Below, piece by piece: positions 60,778-64,000 of a stretch of DNA of 64,000 bases. A program made the translations under genes and the position numbers. The notes under the pieces were generated by a model. It saw only the letters and a list, made by a program, of their open reading frames with translations, was not told where the DNA came from and searched no databases. Source of the DNA: Variovorax paradoxus (GTDB lineage Bacteria; Pseudomonadota; Gammaproteobacteria; Burkholderiales; Burkholderiaceae_C); assembly GCA_016806145.1 (NCBI GenBank), contig CP063166.1:6572001-6636000 (forward strand), written 5' to 3'. Each line of letters begins with the position of its first letter. The first letter of the stretch is position 1.

Positions 60778-61545
60778 TCAGCCGAGCCCCGGCGTCTGCG
60801 CCAGCGCCACGTACTGCTCGACCGGCACTTCCTCGGCCCGCCGCTGCGTGTCGAATTCGCCGACGAAGCCGTGTTCGTCGAGCCACTTGCCCAGCGTGTG
60901 GCGCAGCAGCTTGCGGCGCTGGCTGAACGCGACCTGCACGATCTCCTCGAGCCGCTTCGCATCGACCGCCGGCGGCGTGGCCAGCGGCACCATGCGCACC
61001 ACGGCGCTGTCGACGCGCGGCGGCGGATCGAAGCTCTCGGGCGGCACGAACAGCACGTTCTCCATCGCGTAGCGCCACTGCAGCATCACGCTCAGGCGGC
61101 TGTAGTCCGAGGTGGCGGGGCGCGCCACCATGCGGTCGATCACTTCCTTCTGCAGCATGAAGTGCTGGTCGGCCACCAGGTGGGCATAGCCCAGCAGGTG
61201 GAACAGGATCGGCGTGGAGATGTTGTAGGGCAGGTTGCCGACCACGCGCAGCGCGGTGGTCGGCACCTTCGCCGCCAGCGCCGCGAAGTCGACCTTGAGC
61301 ACATCGGACTCGACCACCTCGAGCTGCGGATGGCTGCGCAGCCGCTTGGCGAGGTCGCGGTCGAGCTCGATGACGGTGAGCCGGCCGAGCCGCTCGACCA
61401 GCGGCTGCGTGAGCGCCGCGAGGCCGGGACCGATCTCGACCATGGGGTCGCCGGGCTGCGGCGCGATCTCGCGCACGATCGCGTCGATGATGCCGCCGTC
61501 GGACAGGAAGTGCTGGCCGAAGCGCTTCCTGGGAATGTGCGCCAT
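60778..61545 (-). CDS. rsmA: 16S rRNA (adenine1518/1519-N6)-dimethyltransferase
   Basis: RsmA/KsgA dimethylates two adenosines in the 3' hairpin of 16S rRNA, a late quality check of 30S assembly. The protein has 255 residues. The SAM motif [13 protein letters not shown], the [10 protein letters not shown] acidic loop and the catalytic NLPYNIS are present. It begins [14 protein letters not shown], the usual N-terminus. It lies 10 bases after surA, in the conserved lptD-surA-rsmA order. Confidence 0.97.
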   Translation of the reverse strand: MAHIPRKRFGQHFLSDGGIIDAIVREIAPQPGDPMVEIGPGLAALTQPLVERLGRLTVIELDRDLAKRLRSHPQLEVVESDVLKVDFAALAAKVPTTALRVVGNLPYNISTPILFHLLGYAHLVADQHFMLQKEVIDRMVARPATSDYSRLSVMLQWRYAMENVLFVPPESFDPPPRVDSAVVRMVPLATPPAVDAKRLEEIVQVAFSQRRKLLRHTLGKWLDEHGFVGEFDTQRRAEEVPVEQYVALAQTPGLG

Positions 61546-61555
61546 CGTGTATCGA

Positions 61556-62968
61556 TCAGGACTGCGGGGGCTCGCGGAACTCGACGTAGGCGCGCGCGCG
61601 AACTTCCTGCGCCCAGGTGTTGAAGGCTTCCTCGGTGCGCTGGTCGCGCAGCACGGCACGGGCGGCTTCGCGCTGCTCGTCCTGGCTCGGCTTGACGTTG
61701 CGGCGCTCGAGCACCTGGATCAGGTGGACGCCGAAGCGCGACACCACCGGATCGCTGATCTGGCCCGGCGCGAGGCGGTTCATGGCTTCCTCGAACTCGG
61801 GCACGAACATGCCCGGGCGAGCCCAGCCGAGGTCGCCGCCGTCCTTGGCGCTGCCGTCCTGCGAGTTGTCGCGTGCCAGGCTCGCGAAGTCGACGCTGCC
61901 GCCGCTGGCCTCGATGCGCCGCTTGAATTCGGCCAGCTGCGCCACCGCCTGCTCGGTGGTGCGCTTGGGATCGTTCTGCAGCAGGATGTGGCGCGCGTGG
62001 GTCTGCGTGACCACGGCATCGGCCGAGCCGACCTGTTCCTTGGCGATCACCTTGACGACGTGAAAGCCGGCGCCCGTGCGCACCGGCCCGACGATGCCGC
62101 CCACGGCCGTGGACTGCACGGCCTCGACGAACAGCGGCGGATAGCGGTCGGCCGTGCGCATGCCGAGCGCGCCGCCATTGGCGCGGTCGGGCGCGTCGGA
62201 ATTGCTCTGCACCAGCTTGGTGAAGTCCTCGCCGGAACGCGCGCGCTGCGCGAGGCCCTGGGCCTTCTGCTGCGCCTGCGCCACCTGCGCGTCGGTGGCG
62301 TTCTCGGGCACGGCCACCAGCAGTTGCGCGAGGTTGAGGTTCAGCATGGACGGATCGCCCTTGCCGCCGCTGTTGCGCTGGTCCAGCAGGAACTGGTCGG
62401 CTTCCGCGTCGCTGACCTTGACCTTCGAATCGACCTCGCGGCCGCGCAGGCGCGTGAGCAGCAGCTGGTCGCGCAGGTCGTTGCGGAAGGCCTGCAGGCT
62501 GATGCCTTCGGCCGTCACGCGCTGGCGCAGCTCGGGCAGGGTCATCTGGTTCTGGCGCGCCACGGTCTGCTCGGCCTGGTCGATGGCGATCTCGTCGACC
62601 TTGATGCCGGTTTCCTTGGCGAGCTGCAATTGCGCGCGCTCGGAGATCAGCCTCTCGAGCACCATGCGCGCGAGTTCGGGGCGCGGCACGCGCTCGGCGT
62701 CGGGGTTCTCCTGGATCAGCCGCTGCACGCGGGTCAGCACCTCGGTGTTGGTGATCGGTTCGGAATTGACCAGCGCGACGATGAATTCGGCCGAGCGCTG
62801 CACCGGTGCCGGCGGCGCGGCGGGCCGTGCGGCCGGCGGCGCCAGGCGCGGACCGGCGCGCATGATGTCGGTGATGCCGCCGCTGGAACGGAAGCCCTGC
62901 TGGGCGCCGGCGGTAACGGCCAGCGTGGCGAGGCAGGCCAGGCTGAGAATGGAACGGATGTGTTTCAT
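61556..62968 (-). CDS. surA: Periplasmic chaperone and peptidyl-prolyl isomerase SurA
   Basis: SurA delivers outer-membrane proteins to the BAM complex. The protein has 470 residues. A signal peptide ([18 protein letters not shown]) is followed by a Pro/Ala-rich segment and the SurA N-terminal chaperone domain ([20 protein letters not shown]), then two parvulin domains: the first with [15 protein letters not shown], the second with [17 protein letters not shown] and [19 protein letters not shown]. The first parvulin domain lacks some catalytic features in many species. It is 21 bases after lptD. Confidence 0.95.
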   Translation of the reverse strand: MKHIRSILSLACLATLAVTAGAQQGFRSSGGITDIMRAGPRLAPPAARPAAPPAPVQRSAEFIVALVNSEPITNTEVLTRVQRLIQENPDAERVPRPELARMVLERLISERAQLQLAKETGIKVDEIAIDQAEQTVARQNQMTLPELRQRVTAEGISLQAFRNDLRDQLLLTRLRGREVDSKVKVSDAEADQFLLDQRNSGGKGDPSMLNLNLAQLLVAVPENATDAQVAQAQQKAQGLAQRARSGEDFTKLVQSNSDAPDRANGGALGMRTADRYPPLFVEAVQSTAVGGIVGPVRTGAGFHVVKVIAKEQVGSADAVVTQTHARHILLQNDPKRTTEQAVAQLAEFKRRIEASGGSVDFASLARDNSQDGSAKDGGDLGWARPGMFVPEFEEAMNRLAPGQISDPVVSRFGVHLIQVLERRNVKPSQDEQREAARAVLRDQRTEEAFNTWAQEVRARAYVEFREPPQS

Positions 62969-62989
62969 GGCGTTGCTCGGTCTCTCGTC

Positions 62990-64000
62990 TCAGTCGTAAT
63001 TGGTGAAGCGGCTCGGCCCTTCGACCGGTGTGCGCAGGGGCTGGTAGCGTTGGATGTTGGTGCGCAGGGCCTGCATCGGGCTCGAGCCGATGGCCGCGAA
63101 ACCGACGAATTCGAGCTGGAACATGATGCGGGTGTTGGCCGTCACCTGACCGGTGGTGATGCGCTGCAGCACCACGCGCCCGATCCAGCAGCAGCCGTCG
63201 TATTCGACGCCGAGGACGCCGTCGGTGAGCTTGCGGTCCTGCAGGTCGTAGTTCAGCCGGCCCACCGCGTACCAGCGTCCGCCGCCCTGGCCCTTGCCGG
63301 GACCGAGGTCCTTGCCCTTGTCGCCCCAGAAGTCGTTGAGCGGCCACTGCCAGCCGACGTCGATCGACTTGCTGCCGTCGTTGACGGCGGTGGTGTTCGG
63401 GTTGAGCGCCTTGGCCGCGAGGTAGGCATCGCTGGGCGCCTGGTAGCGCAGCGCGATGTTCACGTTGTGATAGGGCGCCGGGTTGTAGCGCGCGCTGATG
63501 GCGCTGCGCGTGGACTTGCGGGTGTCGGGGTTGTACTGGATGACCGTGTCTAGGCTCCACTTGGGCGTCCAGTTGATCTGGCCGCCCAGCAGCAGGTCGC
63601 TCGCGCGGTCGGTGACGGGATTCGCGCCTGGCAGCGTGACGCGCTGGTCGGAGAAGCGCAGCCGCTGCGCGACGCCGAAGCGCGCGGCCTCGGCACCGGT
63701 GTCGGGATCGATCAGCCTCGAGGTCACGCCCGTGGTGAGCGTGTTGGTGTCGGAGATGCGGTCGTTGCCCGAGAAAGCGTTCTCGGTGTAGATGGTCGCG
63801 AAGCTGAAGTCGTTGGCGGCCGTGTCGTAGTTGGGCAGCTTGCTCTGGTCGCGGAAGGGCGTGTAGACGTAGTAGGCGCGCGGCTCCAGCGTCTGGCGGA
63901 AGGCGCGGCCGAAGAAGCTCGCGTCGCGCTCGAAGATCAGGCCGCTGTCGAGGCTGAAGGTCGGCACCGTGCGGTTGGCCGAGGTGGACCAGAGCACCGG
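62990..64000 (-). CDS. lptD: LPS-assembly protein LptD (C-terminal part)
   Basis: The outer-membrane beta-barrel that inserts lipopolysaccharide into the outer leaflet, with LptE as its plug. The last 336 residues are in the window: alternating amphipathic strands (FGRAFRQTLEPRAYYVYTPF, YNPAPYHNVNIALRYQAP) and the GVEYDGCCWIGRVVLQR strand with its two adjacent Cys, of the sort that form inter-domain disulfides with the N-terminal domain. The N-terminus runs off the window. It is the first gene of the surA-rsmA unit. Confidence 0.93.
   Translation of the reverse strand, partial: PVLWSTSANRTVPTFSLDSGLIFERDASFFGRAFRQTLEPRAYYVYTPFRDQSKLPNYDTAANDFSFATIYTENAFSGNDRISDTNTLTTGVTSRLIDPDTGAEAARFGVAQRLRFSDQRVTLPGANPVTDRASDLLLGGQINWTPKWSLDTVIQYNPDTRKSTRSAISARYNPAPYHNVNIALRYQAPSDAYLAAKALNPNTTAVNDGSKSIDVGWQWPLNDFWGDKGKDLGPGKGQGGGRWYAVGRLNYDLQDRKLTDGVLGVEYDGCCWIGRVVLQRITTGQVTANTRIMFQLEFVGFAAIGSSPMQALRTNIQRYQPLRTPVEGPSRFTNYD

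Overview
The window is very G+C-rich DNA with strong G/C third-codon bias. Its gene content points to a betaproteobacterium of the order Burkholderiales, most likely family Comamonadaceae and close to Variovorax. That placement rests on protein style: a solitary Bug-type binding protein, a tkt-gap pair, an lptD-surA-rsmA end, and many LysR/GntR-controlled catabolic genes. It is inference, because no rRNA or tRNA gene was seen. The window looks chromosomal: no insertion sequence, integrase, prophage, CRISPR array or plasmid gene was recognised.

Layout. 1-7.0 kb: a partial MATE exporter, a small basic protein, a MerR regulator, a membrane acyltransferase, a LysR/EamA divergent pair, a fatty-acid desaturase and a tautomerase. 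7.0-13.6 kb: a minus-strand hydroxyproline catabolic operon. It encodes a pyrroline-hydroxycarboxylate deaminase, a periplasmic binding protein, 4-hydroxyproline epimerase, a three-part D-hydroxyproline dehydrogenase and a GntR regulator. 13.7-18.6 kb: a glycine-zipper protein, a hipBA toxin-antitoxin pair, a Bug binding protein and an M20 amidohydrolase. 18.7-29.7 kb: a pirin/FMN-reductase pair opposite a LysR gene, slyD, an unrecognised lower-GC membrane protein, a CYTH-CHAD protein, VOC, pirin, YciI, Nramp and monooxygenase genes, and two lipoproteins.

29.7-35.6 kb is mostly housekeeping: gap and tkt, then speD, murU and pepP. 35.6-38.1 kb is a DUF3649-PepSY-DUF3325 iron-type operon with a Fur-like box over its promoter. 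38.1-48 kb carries an esterase/phytase-like secreted protein and the alpha-2-macroglobulin/penicillin-binding-protein-1C pair. 48-56.8 kb is a nine-gene minus-strand block: SPFH protein, zinc-ribbon DUF4178 membrane protein, DUF350, membrane-embedded spermidine synthase, exported FAD oxidoreductase, saccharopine-dehydrogenase-like protein, SRPBCC protein, DoxX and DUF2269. 57-64 kb: NADP-malic enzyme, a secreted RNase Sa-like nuclease with its barstar inhibitor, then rsmA, surA and the C-terminal part of lptD.

The best candidate for an undescribed system is the 48-56.8 kb block. It joins a band-7 membrane scaffold, zinc-ribbon and DUF350 membrane proteins, a membrane-tethered aminopropyltransferase and exported redox enzymes. 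I read it as a possible envelope-stress or surface-polyamine module. Also notable are the near-leaderless hipBA promoter with its operator on the start codon, paired palindromes at the VOC promoter, and hairpins on both sides of the lone hydroxyproline-operon binding protein. Promoters, operators and terminators were found by eye and are predictions.
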